Source: Rickettsia typhi (lineage in GTDB: Bacteria; Pseudomonadota; Alphaproteobacteria; Rickettsiales; Rickettsiaceae). From it: a DNA stretch of 40,690 bases. Shown here one piece after another: positions 26,406 through 35,104 of the stretch. A program made the translations under genes and the position numbers. Positions within the stretch are counted from its first letter, which is position 1. Every line of letters starts with the position of its first letter. The stretch is from positions 1-40,690 of the forward strand of contig CAMCRO010000004.1 of the NCBI GenBank assembly GCA_945877265.1, given 5' to 3'. A model generated the notes under the pieces. The model searched no databases and was not told the DNA's origin. It worked only from the letters and a program-made list of their open reading frames with translations.

Positions 26406-27616
26406 TAATAATTTCTTTTAAGGTCCTGGCAAGCAGTTTTAATTCTAGTGCAAGCTTCTTTTAAAATCTCTCTGCTTGTTGCTGTTGAAATCCTAAAATG
26501 CCCTTCCATTCCAAATGCAATCCCAGGCACCACAGCAACTTCAGCAAATTCTAATAAAAAGTTAGCAAAATCATTACTATTTGCTATCGTCTTTCCATTT
26601 TTATCAATTCTGCCAAGTAGCTTCTTGCAAGATGGAAAAACATAAAATGCGCCTTCTGCCTTATGGCACTCAATTCCTTCTATTTCGTTTAAAATCCCAA
26701 CAACGATATCTCTTTTTTTCTCAAACTCAGCTGAATTTGGTTTAATGAAGTCCTGAGTTCCATTTAATGCTTCTAGGGCTGCATATTGTGCGATAGAACA
26801 TGGATTAGATGTAGACTGAGATTGAATAATATTCATAGCTTTAATCAGCTCACTACTGCCAGCACCATATCCAATCCTCCATCCAGTCATGGAATAAGAT
26901 TTAGAAACACCATTAACAATAAAGGTTCTGCTCTTTAATTCTGGGCATGCATTTATAATATTAAAAAACTGTAAATCCTCAAAAATAATATGCTCATAAA
27001 TATCATCAGATAATATATTAACGTGCGGATTTTGCTTAAGCACTTCAGCAAGAGCCGCAAGTTCTGCTTTGGTATATGCAGCTCCCGTAGGGTTGCTTGG
27101 CGAATTAATGATCAACCATTTTGTTCTCTCAGTTATAGAAGATGCAAGTTGCAAAGGAGTTAACTTAAATCCATTCTCAATCGGACAATCAACAATCACA
27201 GGCTTGCCTCCTGCAAGAAGAACCATATCAGGATATGAAACCCAAAAAGGAGCAGGTATAATCACCTCATCATCTTCGTCTAAAGAAGCCATAAATAAAT
27301 TATATATAACTTGCTTGCCTCCAGAACTAGCCATCACTTCTTTGGAATTATATTCTAGATTATTTTCTCGTTTGAATTTATTGATTATAGCTTCCTTAAG
27401 CTCAGCTATACCGTCAATATTTGTATATTTTGTATAGCCTGAATTTATTGCATTAATTGCAGCAAGCTTAATATTATTAGGGGTGTCAAAATCCGGCTCT
27501 CCAACACTTAGAGAAATTATTTTTTTCCCGAGTGCTTTTAATTCATTAGCCTTTTGTGTAACGGCTAACGTAGGAGATGGTTTAATTTTATTCATCTTGC
27601 TAGAAATTTTATGCAT
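26405..27616 (-). CDS. aspC: Aspartate aminotransferase (class I, PLP)
   Basis: This encodes 403 residues from the ATG at 27616; a later ATG at 27595 gives 396, and both fit the family. The motifs are SLSVGEPDFDTP, NSPSNPTGAAYTKAEL, ILSDDIYEHIIF and the PLP-lysine segment VNGVSKSYSMTGWRIGY. This is the AatA-type subgroup Igamma of Alphaproteobacteria. It interconverts aspartate/2-oxoglutarate and oxaloacetate/glutamate, and thereby supplies aspartate to LysC. It is translationally coupled to waaA (TAATG). The longer upstream frame starts with hydrophobic residues not seen in the family. Confidence 0.92.
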   Translation of the reverse strand: MHKISSKMNKIKPSPTLAVTQKANELKALGKKIISLSVGEPDFDTPNNIKLAAINAINSGYTKYTNIDGIAELKEAIINKFKRENNLEYNSKEVMASSGGKQVIYNLFMASLDEDDEVIIPAPFWVSYPDMVLLAGGKPVIVDCPIENGFKLTPLQLASSITERTKWLIINSPSNPTGAAYTKAELAALAEVLKQNPHVNILSDDIYEHIIFEDLQFFNIINACPELKSRTFIVNGVSKSYSMTGWRIGYGAGSSELIKAMNIIQSQSTSNPCSIAQYAALEALNGTQDFIKPNSAEFEKKRDIVVGILNEIEGIECHKAEGAFYVFPSCKKLLGRIDKNGKTIANSNDFANFLLEFAEVAVVPGIAFGMEGHFRISTATSREILKEACTRIKTACQDLKRNY

Positions 27617-27712
27617 AAATTTAACTCTATAACTAATTCTTGTTGCGAAAAAAAATATTATATGTGAACATAGGCGCCAAATCAAATAATCTTAACTCAA
27701 AAAGATTGGGGC

Positions 27713-28705
27713 ATGAATTTTTTTCGTAAAATTATAGGTATATTCTCTCCTACAAAACTATTATCTAAAATTAAAAATTGCGGCCTATCGATAAAAAATT
27801 ATATAACATCTTTTATCTCTCATTTTGATATTATAAGAGAAGCAAATATATCTCTCGGCAAATTTCACCTACAAAATGGTAATTTCAAGGATGCAACAAT
27901 AAGATTTTGGATTACTAACAAGCTATTTGCTCCTAATGATCCTGAAAATTTATATTGGGGTGGCTGGGCAGATATTCTACAAAAAAAATATGGCAGCGCC
28001 GCAGAAAAACTTAAAGATAATAGCCATGATCAAATAGGGCTTTATAATTATATCACAGGATTTGAATCTGCTAAAATAATACCTGAAAAAATATATGAAG
28101 AATATGAATCTCTTTCTAAGGCTTTTGCTATCAAAAAATTTTACAATGATAAAATAAATTTATTTGATATATTTGTAGAAAAGTTATCAGCCTATCTTCC
28201 AAAATCAAATTGGGATAACACGAAAGGCAAATATACCTTACTTGAGATTGCTTCTTATCCATTTATGATAGAAGAAATTTCAAAACATCTGCCAGAGCCT
28301 AATTTAATTGACACAGTAAATTTCTCACAAGAACCAACCAAAAACGCAAAAAACTACAATGAGAAAGTAAAAATCTATCATGAAATCATGATAGAATCTA
28401 AAAGTAATTTTTTAGCTGAACTATCAAAAAAATACGATACTATTATATCTTTTGGCAGCCTTGCTTATCAGCATGATCTAAAAAATAATTTTAAAACGAT
28501 CAAAAATTTGCTAGCAGATGATGGAATATTTGCATTTATTATACCTAAAGGCAACAAAACCGAGCTTGTACCTTCAGAAAATTATTATACTTATAATGAA
28601 AATTATGTAAGAGAAAACTTAAAGCTTGCTGATTTTGAATTAGTGAGTATAAACACAATAGTAATATCTAAAGATTATGAATTTTTTGTCATAGTAACGA
28701 AATGA
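27713..28705 (+). CDS. TPR-like/methyltransferase-like protein of unknown role
   Basis: This encodes 330 residues. Residues about 40-130 hold one or two TPR-like helix pairs (GKFHLQNGNFKDATIRFWITNK, ADILQKKYGSAAEKL). Residues 170-330 look like a class I methyltransferase fold with a degenerate SAM motif (TLLEIASYPFMIEEI has no GxGxG), then YDTIISFGSLAYQHD, and LLADDGIFAFIIPKG, which resembles the usual post-motif strand. This layout is like COG4976-type TPR-methyltransferases, but SAM binding is doubtful. It overlaps mlaA by 4 bases (ATGA). Confidence 0.6.
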   Translation: MNFFRKIIGIFSPTKLLSKIKNCGLSIKNYITSFISHFDIIREANISLGKFHLQNGNFKDATIRFWITNKLFAPNDPENLYWGGWADILQKKYGSAAEKLKDNSHDQIGLYNYITGFESAKIIPEKIYEEYESLSKAFAIKKFYNDKINLFDIFVEKLSAYLPKSNWDNTKGKYTLLEIASYPFMIEEISKHLPEPNLIDTVNFSQEPTKNAKNYNEKVKIYHEIMIESKSNFLAELSKKYDTIISFGSLAYQHDLKNNFKTIKNLLADDGIFAFIIPKGNKTELVPSENYYTYNENYVRENLKLADFELVSINTIVISKDYEFFVIVTK

Positions 28706-29460
28706 AGACAATTTTATCTATCATATTATCATTATTATTCTCTTTTAGCGCGCTAGGGGAAAATACAACTTATAAATTTGGTTACTCTCTCGATGATGCG
28801 GCAGAGGCAGAATGTAACGATCTCCCAGATCCATTTGAAGTAGTCAATAGAAAGATCTTCTATTTTAACTCCTTTTTAGACTATATCATCTTAAAGCCAG
28901 TTGCTAAAGCATACGGCAAAATATTTAACGATTATACAAGGAATAGAATAGGTGATTTTCTTGATAACATTCAAGAACCACTTACAACTGTAAATTATGG
29001 ATTGCAAGGAAATATAGATAAAATCCTCCAAAGCTTTTGGCGTTTTGCAATTAACTCAACTTTGGGTATAGGCGGCGCTTATGATCTTGCAACTGAAGCT
29101 GGCATAACTCCAAAGCCACAAACTTTTGGCGCCACGCTAGCCTATTATGGCGCTAGCTCGGGGCCTTATATAGTTCTTCCAATTTTAGGAAGCACAAACA
29201 TGAGAGACATGTGGGATGTGATTGCAGCAGATGATGCTCTTAATCCTATGAAATATCATATGAATAAATATCAAAAACGCTCATATTCAGCAGCAAGAGT
29301 AGTTCATAAACGTAATGAGATAATGCCTTTCACAGATTATATCTCAAGAAATTCTACAGATCCTTATGTATCTATTAGAAGCGCGTTGCATCAGAGAAGA
29401 GAGAGTATGTTAACCTATCCTTACTCTTACAAATGCGGCCTAAGAAATAACACTAAATAA
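28702..29460 (+). CDS. mlaA: MlaA/VacJ family outer-membrane lipid asymmetry protein
   Basis: This encodes 252 residues, typical of the family. A signal peptide (MKTILSIILSLLFSFSALG) precedes the family start DPFEVVNRKIFYFNSFLDYIILKPVAKAY; then LDNIQEPLTTVNYGLQG, RFAINSTLGIGGAYDLA, TFGATLAYYGASSGPYIVLPILG and STNMRDMWD follow. No lipobox Cys is seen, so it may be cleaved by signal peptidase I rather than lipidated. It removes misplaced phospholipid from the outer membrane and feeds it to the Mla system; other mla genes are not in this window. The stop codon lies in a hairpin. Confidence 0.92.
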   Translation: MKTILSIILSLLFSFSALGENTTYKFGYSLDDAAEAECNDLPDPFEVVNRKIFYFNSFLDYIILKPVAKAYGKIFNDYTRNRIGDFLDNIQEPLTTVNYGLQGNIDKILQSFWRFAINSTLGIGGAYDLATEAGITPKPQTFGATLAYYGASSGPYIVLPILGSTNMRDMWDVIAADDALNPMKYHMNKYQKRSYSAARVVHKRNEIMPFTDYISRNSTDPYVSIRSALHQRRESMLTYPYSYKCGLRNNTK

Positions 29461-29495
29461 CTTCTATCCCCCCTTGAAATAGTAGGATAGAAGTT
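29459..29495 (+). terminator. Hairpin after mlaA (probable terminator)
   Basis: AACTTCTATCC (29459-29469) pairs perfectly with GGATAGAAGTT (29485-29495) with a 15-base loop. Only a short T run follows, so termination may be partial. The 5' arm includes the last two bases of the mlaA stop codon. Confidence 0.5.
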
Positions 29496-29630
29496 TCGCG
29501 CAATTAATTATCCCACTATCCTCCGGATATAGGTCTAATCTCACAACTTAAATATCTCTAATATTTATACTTAATCGCAACACCTAAAGTATTTTTTTTA
29601 CTGAAATTTTTATACTAAGTAGAAAAATAC

Positions 29631-29636
29631 TATAAT
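29631..29636 (+). promoter_or_regulatory. Candidate -10 box of the binding-protein gene
   Basis: TATAAT lies about 85 bases before the start codon. No convincing -35 is seen 16-18 bases upstream, only AT-rich sequence. Confidence 0.35.
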
Positions 29637-29720
29637 CTCTGCAACCAAAATGTTAAATTAATCTAGCTTGTTATTCGATTGAACAATAGAATATAGAAAT
29701 AGCTTATTAAATTATTAAGT

Positions 29721-30575
29721 ATGCAAATGATAAAACAAAAAATTTTAAAATTACTCTATTCTTTTTTAATCTTGATATTTTCTTCAAAAGTTTTAGCTGA
29801 TAGTCCTTCTATGCCAGGAATTAAAAAAATCACAGACAAAGGCGAACTCGTTGTAAGCTTCACCCCGCAAACTACAACCTTATTCACAGAAGTAGATAAA
29901 GATCAAAATCTCTCAGGGATAGACGTAGAAATTGCTGAATTAATGGCGAAAGAGTTAGGTGTAAAATTAAAAATCACCACCACAGCACCAGACTGGAATG
30001 GAGTTATCGATGAAGTGGCAAATGCTAAGGCGGATATTGGTATATCTTTCCTAAGCGTAACTCCAACACGAAGCAAAAAAGTTTTATATACAACCCCTTA
30101 TATCCAAGTAAGGCAAGCTTTATTATTTAATAACCTAAGTGTTGCACTTCAGCATAAAAAAGGGGTTAATTTAATCAAAGACATGTTTACCAATAAAGAA
30201 GGTTTGACCTTAGGAGTAAATGCAGGTTCCAGCTATGTTGATTTTGCTAACCACTTATTCCCCGGATGCAAATTAAAAGGGTATGAAACTATTGAAGAGT
30301 TAATGAATGCTACTATTAAACGAGAGATAGATGCCATGATAACAGATGAGAGTGAAATATTTCACGCTCTTAGAAAAAACCCAGGTCTGAAAGTAAAATT
30401 AACTGAAATTGCTCTTCAGGATGCACCGGATTTAATTTCCATAGCTGTTGATCCTAAAAATAGAGACCTATTAGATTTTGTAAATAATATACTAAAAGTA
30501 AGGCAAGTTAGTTATACCGTGAATTCCGCTTATCTACACACGTTAGAAAAGCAAAAATTCCAAGCACAAAATTAA
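29721..30575 (+). CDS. Periplasmic amino-acid-binding protein (SBP_bac_3 family)
   Basis: This encodes 284 residues. A signal peptide ends at KVLA before DSPSMPG. The family features are GIDVEIAELMAKELGVKLKI, ADIGISFLSVTPTRSKKVLYTTPYI (the arginine that normally holds the amino-acid carboxylate is kept), LTLGVNAGSSYVDFA, and AMITDESEIFHAL. Such proteins deliver polar amino acids to an ABC importer. Here the next gene, 16 bases downstream, is instead an SDF-family secondary transporter; the nearest ABC permease is about 4 kb away on the other strand, and no ATPase is present. Its partner is thus uncertain. Confidence 0.88.
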   Translation: MQMIKQKILKLLYSFLILIFSSKVLADSPSMPGIKKITDKGELVVSFTPQTTTLFTEVDKDQNLSGIDVEIAELMAKELGVKLKITTTAPDWNGVIDEVANAKADIGISFLSVTPTRSKKVLYTTPYIQVRQALLFNNLSVALQHKKGVNLIKDMFTNKEGLTLGVNAGSSYVDFANHLFPGCKLKGYETIEELMNATIKREIDAMITDESEIFHALRKNPGLKVKLTEIALQDAPDLISIAVDPKNRDLLDFVNNILKVRQVSYTVNSAYLHTLEKQKFQAQN

Positions 30576-30591
30576 AAAGAGAAGGAAGTAA

Positions 30592-31851
30592 ATGTCCATA
30601 ATAAAAAAAATATACCATAACGAATATACAATAATAGGATCAATGATACTTGGCATTATCTTTGGGATAACATTCAAAGATATAGCTCATACTTATTCTG
30701 ATTTAGGAAAAATTTATTTAAATTTATTACAAATCTCAGTTATTCCTCTAGTAATTTTGACAATAATCATATGCGTTTTCCATATGTATGAATCTCCAAA
30801 ACATATAGTATCTAAATCAGCTATTTACGGATTCGGGCTAATAGTCATTTCTCTTGCAATTGCTGTCGGAATCACTCTTATAATCAAGCCATGGACATAT
30901 ATCACTGATCTTAGCGATTTTAATAGCTTGTTTTCTGACACTATAACAGAAAAACCTATAGAAAAATTAGCAACAGATAGCTATGGAGGCCAATCTAATC
31001 CAGGTGTTTTACAATTTATTACAAAAACAATCCCGACTAATATTTTCAATGCTTTAAATTATAATAATATGCTTCAAATAATATTTGCAGCTGGCATAAT
31101 AGGTTTTGGTTTTTATAAAGCAGCGGAAAAATCTACTACAGCAAAAAATGTAAAAGAGAAATTTTCTTTTGGCCTTGAAGTTTTTACTACAATAAATAAT
31201 AAAATTATTTCTTTCATGCCAATTGGGGTATTTTTCCTAATGGCGAACCAATTTTCTTATGTAGATTTTAAAGCTTTACATGCAGTTATAATGCTCACAA
31301 TAACGATTATCTGCGCATTATTAGCTGTGATATTTTTAAATGTAATGATTATATGGGTTAAAAGCGGCAGTACATTTGGTAATTTTTTAAATGCCTTCTC
31401 TTCAACATTTTTAATTCTAATCACTACCATGTCTTCAATCGTAGCCCTTCCTAAATCAATGGAGAGCCTCAGAAAATTAAAATTCTCAGAAGCAGCAATA
31501 GACATGGTAATGCCTATTGGAGTATCTTTACTTAGAGTCGGGACAATGATATTTTTTTCAATTGCAACTTTATTTATTATGGGATTATTCGACGTTCCCA
31601 TTACTCTAGAAAAATGCGTATTTCTTTCATTAGCTTCTATTTTTGCAGCTATGTCTACTGGTGGCGCTACAGGAGTAGTAGCAATGCAAATGATCTCTAT
31701 AATATTAGAGCCATTAGGCCTGCCTTTAGGCGGTACAGTTGCTATTTTAATAGCGATAGACGTGATAGTAGATATATTTGATACTTTTGCTAATCTTACT
31801 GGAAATGCAGCTATAGTTGCTCTTGCTAGCACAGCCGAGGACAAAAAGTAA
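30592..31851 (+). CDS. Divergent dicarboxylate/amino-acid:cation symporter (SDF/DAACS family)
   Basis: This encodes 419 residues with an AGAAGGAAG Shine-Dalgarno. The fold is clear: eight membrane helices and two hairpins (HP1 TTMSSIVALPKSM, HP2 AAMSTGGATGVVA), with IPLVILTIIICVF and SFMPIGVFFLMANQ. The substrate and cation sites differ from the family. The usual NMDGT of helix 7 reads LRVGT (314-318). In helix 8 the pattern D394-x2-[R]-T398-x2-N401-x3-[D] reads D394, D397, T398, N401, N405: the substrate-side Arg is Asp and the sodium-ligand Asp is Asn. Another substrate or coupling ion is likely. It is probably in one operon with the binding protein. Confidence 0.88.
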   Translation: MSIIKKIYHNEYTIIGSMILGIIFGITFKDIAHTYSDLGKIYLNLLQISVIPLVILTIIICVFHMYESPKHIVSKSAIYGFGLIVISLAIAVGITLIIKPWTYITDLSDFNSLFSDTITEKPIEKLATDSYGGQSNPGVLQFITKTIPTNIFNALNYNNMLQIIFAAGIIGFGFYKAAEKSTTAKNVKEKFSFGLEVFTTINNKIISFMPIGVFFLMANQFSYVDFKALHAVIMLTITIICALLAVIFLNVMIIWVKSGSTFGNFLNAFSSTFLILITTMSSIVALPKSMESLRKLKFSEAAIDMVMPIGVSLLRVGTMIFFSIATLFIMGLFDVPITLEKCVFLSLASIFAAMSTGGATGVVAMQMISIILEPLGLPLGGTVAILIAIDVIVDIFDTFANLTGNAAIVALASTAEDKK

Positions 31852-31883
31852 ATTAATATTAGTGCTACTTGTTTTTTCTATAT

Positions 31884-31917
31884 AATTTCCTCATCAAGTT
31901 TAAAATATGAGGAAATT
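31884..31917 (+). other. Perfect 11-bp hairpin after the symporter gene
   Basis: AATTTCCTCAT (31884-31894) pairs with ATGAGGAAATT (31907-31917), loop 12 bases. There is no T run on the plus strand, so it is not a standard terminator. It could protect the mRNA 3' end. Confidence 0.45.
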
Positions 31918-32059
31918 CTCTATGTTATCCTAGAATAAAGAAAGATTACTATTGACCATAGGGCATAGAAAGATTATTTTCTGCTTGCGCTTTTTGAAGA
32001 AAAAAGGTGTAGATTTAGCAAAACTTAGAATCTAATTTGTTTATCAAATCAGATTATTA

Positions 32060-32136
32060 GCACCCGTAGCTCAATTGGATAGAGCACATGACTACGGATC
32101 ATGAGGTTAGGGGTTCGACTCCTCTCGGGTGCGCCA
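32060..32136 (+). tRNA. tRNA-Arg (anticodon ACG)
   Basis: GCACCCG pairs with CGGGTGC, the anticodon stem is CATGA/TCATG with loop CTACGGA (ACG, normally edited to ICG by TadA), and the T arm is AGGGG-TTCGACT-CCTCT. Discriminator G, CCA encoded. Confidence 0.95.
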
Positions 32137-32176
32137 CAAATTTTTCAAATAAACCCACCTTAGATTAAGCTAATAT

Positions 32177-32427
32177 TACCAAGTTTCAAATTAAATAGAT
32201 GCCTGAATTTTAAAGCGAAGCGCCGGAGCGTATTTATTATACGTGAGGATAGCTGAGCCTTGCTAAATTCATTCAGATATTTAAGAATGCGATGGAAAAA
32301 TTCGTACCAAGTTTCAAATTAAATAGATGACTGAATTTTAAAGCGAAGCGCCGGAGCGTATTTATTATACGCGAGGATAGCTGAGCCTTGCTAAATTCAT
32401 TCAGATATTTAAGAATGAAACTTGGTA
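32177..32427. repeat. Family C tandem array, two units of about 128 bases, with terminal inverted repeats
   Basis: Units start at 32177 and 32305 with TACCAAGTTTCA, and the array ends at 32416-32427 with its inverse TGAAACTTGGTA. Each unit has GCGCCGGAGCGTAT, with GCGTAT-TTATT-ATACG(C/T) as an inner hairpin, and an outer pairing of TGAATTT with AAATTCA. The end lies 7 bases from the hemF stop codon. A homologous array lies at 38007-38257. Confidence 0.85.
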
Positions 32428-32434
32428 GGCTATA

Positions 32435-33271
32435 TTAGGGCCACAGGACTTCAGGCGGCATAGACATTAATATCGCCTCAACATTTCCACCGGTCATAAG
32501 GCCGAATTTAGTGCCTCTATCATACAGCAAATTAAATTCCACATATCTTCCTCTTTTAATGAGCTGAGCCCTTCTTTGCTCATCTGACCACACATCCCAC
32601 ATTTTGCATTTAATAATATCGGAATAAATATCTCTAAAAGTTTTCCCGACATCTTGAGTAAAAGCGAAATCTTTTTCAAAATTACCGCTATTTAAATAGT
32701 CATAGAATATTCCACCAACGCCTCTTGCTTCTCCTCTATGCTTTAAGAAGAAATATTTATCGCATTCTTCCTTAAACTTGCTGTAATATTCTTTGTCATA
32801 TTTATCGCATGCTTTTTTAAAAGCATGATGAAATTTTTCTGTTTCCTTTTCATCTGGAAATATAGGAGTAAGGTCCCCGCCTCCTCCAAACCATGATTTA
32901 GAAGTTTCTATATATCTAGTATTGAAATGCGCAGCTGGAACTATAGGAGAGCGCATATGCGAAACTAATGAAATGCCAGTTGCAAAAAAGTTAGGATCAC
33001 TGTCAGCCCCCGGAATTTCACTCGCAAATTCTTTAGAAAATTCTCCATAAACAGTTGAAATATTAACTCCAACTTTTTCAAAAATATTCCCCCGCATAAC
33101 AGACATTTCACCACCGCCACCGCCTTCTCTTTCCCATTTTTTCTTCTCAAATTTTCCAGGATAAAGATTATTTTGCTCTGCATATTCCACTTCAATCGTT
33201 TCAAAAACATTACAGATAGAATTTCTTAATTCGTCAAACCACTCAGCCACTATTTTTCTATTATGTTTCAT
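32435..33271 (-). CDS. hemF: Oxygen-dependent coproporphyrinogen III oxidase
   Basis: This encodes 278 residues, about 20 fewer than E. coli HemF as I recall it. The family hallmarks are present: WEREGGGGGEMSVMRG, IPAxHF-like VPAAHFNTRYIE, SWFGGGGDLTP, HRGEARGVGGIFYDYL, and the C-terminal region YVEFNLLYDRGTKFGLMTGGNVEAILMSMPPEVLWP. The protein stops directly after this, where other members continue with a short tail. The stop is 7 bases from a repeat array. The reaction is oxidative decarboxylation to protoporphyrinogen IX in heme synthesis. It is the last gene of a five-gene leftward run, 4 bases from lpxB. Confidence 0.92.
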   Translation of the reverse strand: MKHNRKIVAEWFDELRNSICNVFETIEVEYAEQNNLYPGKFEKKKWEREGGGGGEMSVMRGNIFEKVGVNISTVYGEFSKEFASEIPGADSDPNFFATGISLVSHMRSPIVPAAHFNTRYIETSKSWFGGGGDLTPIFPDEKETEKFHHAFKKACDKYDKEYYSKFKEECDKYFFLKHRGEARGVGGIFYDYLNSGNFEKDFAFTQDVGKTFRDIYSDIIKCKMWDVWSDEQRRAQLIKRGRYVEFNLLYDRGTKFGLMTGGNVEAILMSMPPEVLWP

Positions 33272-33275
33272 ATAT

Positions 33276-34415
33276 TTATTTTATTATTTTTAAAATTTCT
33301 TTAGCTGCAATTTCGCTAGCCTTTCCTTCTTTAGATTGAAGTGATTTAATGATTTTTGATGTTTCATCTAACTGTTCTTTCACTAATTGATTATTTCCTA
33401 AAAGCTTGATTACATTGCTTGCTAAAATTTCCGGCTCACATTTTTCTTGTAAGAATTCTGGTATAATTTCTTTATCAGCTATGATATTCACAAGCGTTGC
33501 ATATTTTATCAATGCGACTGATTTAATATATCGCCAGCTTAAGAAATTCATTTTATAAGCAACAATTTGAGGGGTATTATGAAGTGCTATTTCAAGAGAA
33601 TTAGTTCCGGATTTTGCAATAGCAAGACTAGAAGCTTTATATGCCTCGAATCTATCTTCATCAACCACCAAGGCATTAGTTAACCCTGCTTTATTTACAT
33701 ATTGAGTAATAATCTTTTTAGCTTCAATATTTGCAGCTATAAAAACAAAATTCGCATCTAATTTTCTAGATAATATTTTAATAGTTTCGGCAAAAATAGG
33801 CATATGTCTTTTTATTTCTCCTACTCTACTGCCAGGAGTTAAACAAACTAATTTTTTTTCTTGATCTATATTATATTTATTTCTAAATAATCCTCCATCT
33901 TCACAAATTTTTTGCTCAAAAGCGAAATGGCCCACAAATTTTGCATCTAATCCTTCTTTGAGAAAATATTGAGGCTCGAAGGGAAGCAACGTAAGCAAAA
34001 AATCATAAATTTTAGCAAATTTTTTAGCTCTCTCAGGTTTATAAGCCCAAACACTTGGAGCAACAACATGCACTAATTTTGCTTTTACGAAATTTTTGAC
34101 ATTAGAGGCCACCCTAAAACAAAAGCCAGGAGAATCTATAGTAATTAAAATATCAGGGCTGAATTTAATGATTTCTTCTTCGGTATATTTTATCAGTCTC
34201 TTTAACTTAAAAATATGAGGTAAAATTTCAAAAAACCCCATTAAATTAATGTTTTTAATATCGAATAAACTTTTAATTCCGGCAAGAGCCATTTTCTCTC
34301 CACCGATGCCTGCAAATATTATTTCTTCTTTTGAGTATTTTTTCAGCTGCTCAATTAACAAAGCCCCAATTTTATCACCAGAAGCCTCGCCTGAAATTAT
34401 AAAAATTTTTTTCAT
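33276..34415 (-). CDS. lpxB: Lipid-A-disaccharide synthase
   Basis: This encodes 379 residues, normal length. It contains IISGEASGDKIGALL, FAGIGGEKMALAG, SPDILITIDSPGFCFR, VVAPSVWAYKPERAKKF, LLPFEPQYF, LTPGSRVGEIKRH and KSGTNSLEIAL, all typical of LpxB (GT19). It joins UDP-diacylglucosamine and lipid X to the lipid A disaccharide at the inner membrane. With waaA in the window it shows that this organism makes LPS. It sits between the ABC permease and hemF on the same strand. Confidence 0.95.
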   Translation of the reverse strand: MKKIFIISGEASGDKIGALLIEQLKKYSKEEIIFAGIGGEKMALAGIKSLFDIKNINLMGFFEILPHIFKLKRLIKYTEEEIIKFSPDILITIDSPGFCFRVASNVKNFVKAKLVHVVAPSVWAYKPERAKKFAKIYDFLLTLLPFEPQYFLKEGLDAKFVGHFAFEQKICEDGGLFRNKYNIDQEKKLVCLTPGSRVGEIKRHMPIFAETIKILSRKLDANFVFIAANIEAKKIITQYVNKAGLTNALVVDEDRFEAYKASSLAIAKSGTNSLEIALHNTPQIVAYKMNFLSWRYIKSVALIKYATLVNIIADKEIIPEFLQEKCEPEILASNVIKLLGNNQLVKEQLDETSKIIKSLQSKEGKASEIAAKEILKIIK

Positions 34416-34447
34416 TTTTCTAAATTATGAAGAGATTTTTTTCACGT

Positions 34448-35104
34448 TTAATCTATTGCCAGTTTTCTTTCTACAATTCCAGCAATATACACAAAAGACA
34501 AAACCACAATATAGTAGCAGCAAGCGGCAGTTAGCATAGGGACTAAATAATTATAATGCTGGGATGCAACCATTTGTGCTCTTCTAAGTATCTCAGCTTC
34601 ACCGATGATAGAAATAATTGCTGTTTCTTTAAGCATATTTATTAATTCATTTATCAAAGCTGGTAGAATTTTTCTTACAGCTTGAGGCAAAATAATATAG
34701 ATCATCATATTTCTTTCAGAAAGTCCCAGAGCTTTCGCTGCTTCAAACTGTCCTTTATCTATAGAATTAATGCCGCTTCTGATAATTTCAGAAACATAGG
34801 CACCTGAATTTAATGAAAATGAAATAACAGCCGCTGTAAAAACAGAAATTTTAACTCCAAGTAGCCCTGGTAATACATAATAAATAATACTAAGCTGAAT
34901 CATGAGAGGAGTGCTTCTAAAAAAGGATGCATAGCTTCCAGCAAGAAAACTTGCCACCTTAGATTTGCTCACTTTAGCAAAGGCAATGATAACCGCTATA
35001 AATAAACCTATAAACACAGATATAAAAGTATATTGAAGGTTAATCAATAAACCCTTTGCAATAAATAAAATTTCAGGAAACCAAATATGTAAAAATTCTA
35101 TCAT
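34448..35104 (-). CDS. Amino-acid ABC transporter permease (HisM/GlnP type)
   Basis: This encodes 218 residues with about five membrane helices. The family motif SFFRSTPLMIQL (early) and the EAA loop QFEAAKALGLSERNMMIYIILPQAVRKILP (residues about 119-150) are clear. It is a polar-amino-acid importer subunit. No ATPase is next to it; the only binding protein in the window is 29721-30575. Its start overlaps the RDD gene by 4 bases (ATGA). It may pair with itself as a homodimer or with a permease elsewhere. Confidence 0.9.
   Translation of the reverse strand: MIEFLHIWFPEILFIAKGLLINLQYTFISVFIGLFIAVIIAFAKVSKSKVASFLAGSYASFFRSTPLMIQLSIIYYVLPGLLGVKISVFTAAVISFSLNSGAYVSEIIRSGINSIDKGQFEAAKALGLSERNMMIYIILPQAVRKILPALINELINMLKETAIISIIGEAEILRRAQMVASQHYNYLVPMLTAACCYYIVVLSFVYIAGIVERKLAID

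Noticed and set aside
31257-31844. 195-codon open frame antisense to the symporter
   Set aside because: It lies wholly inside the clear symporter gene and its composition is that of a reverse-frame shadow.
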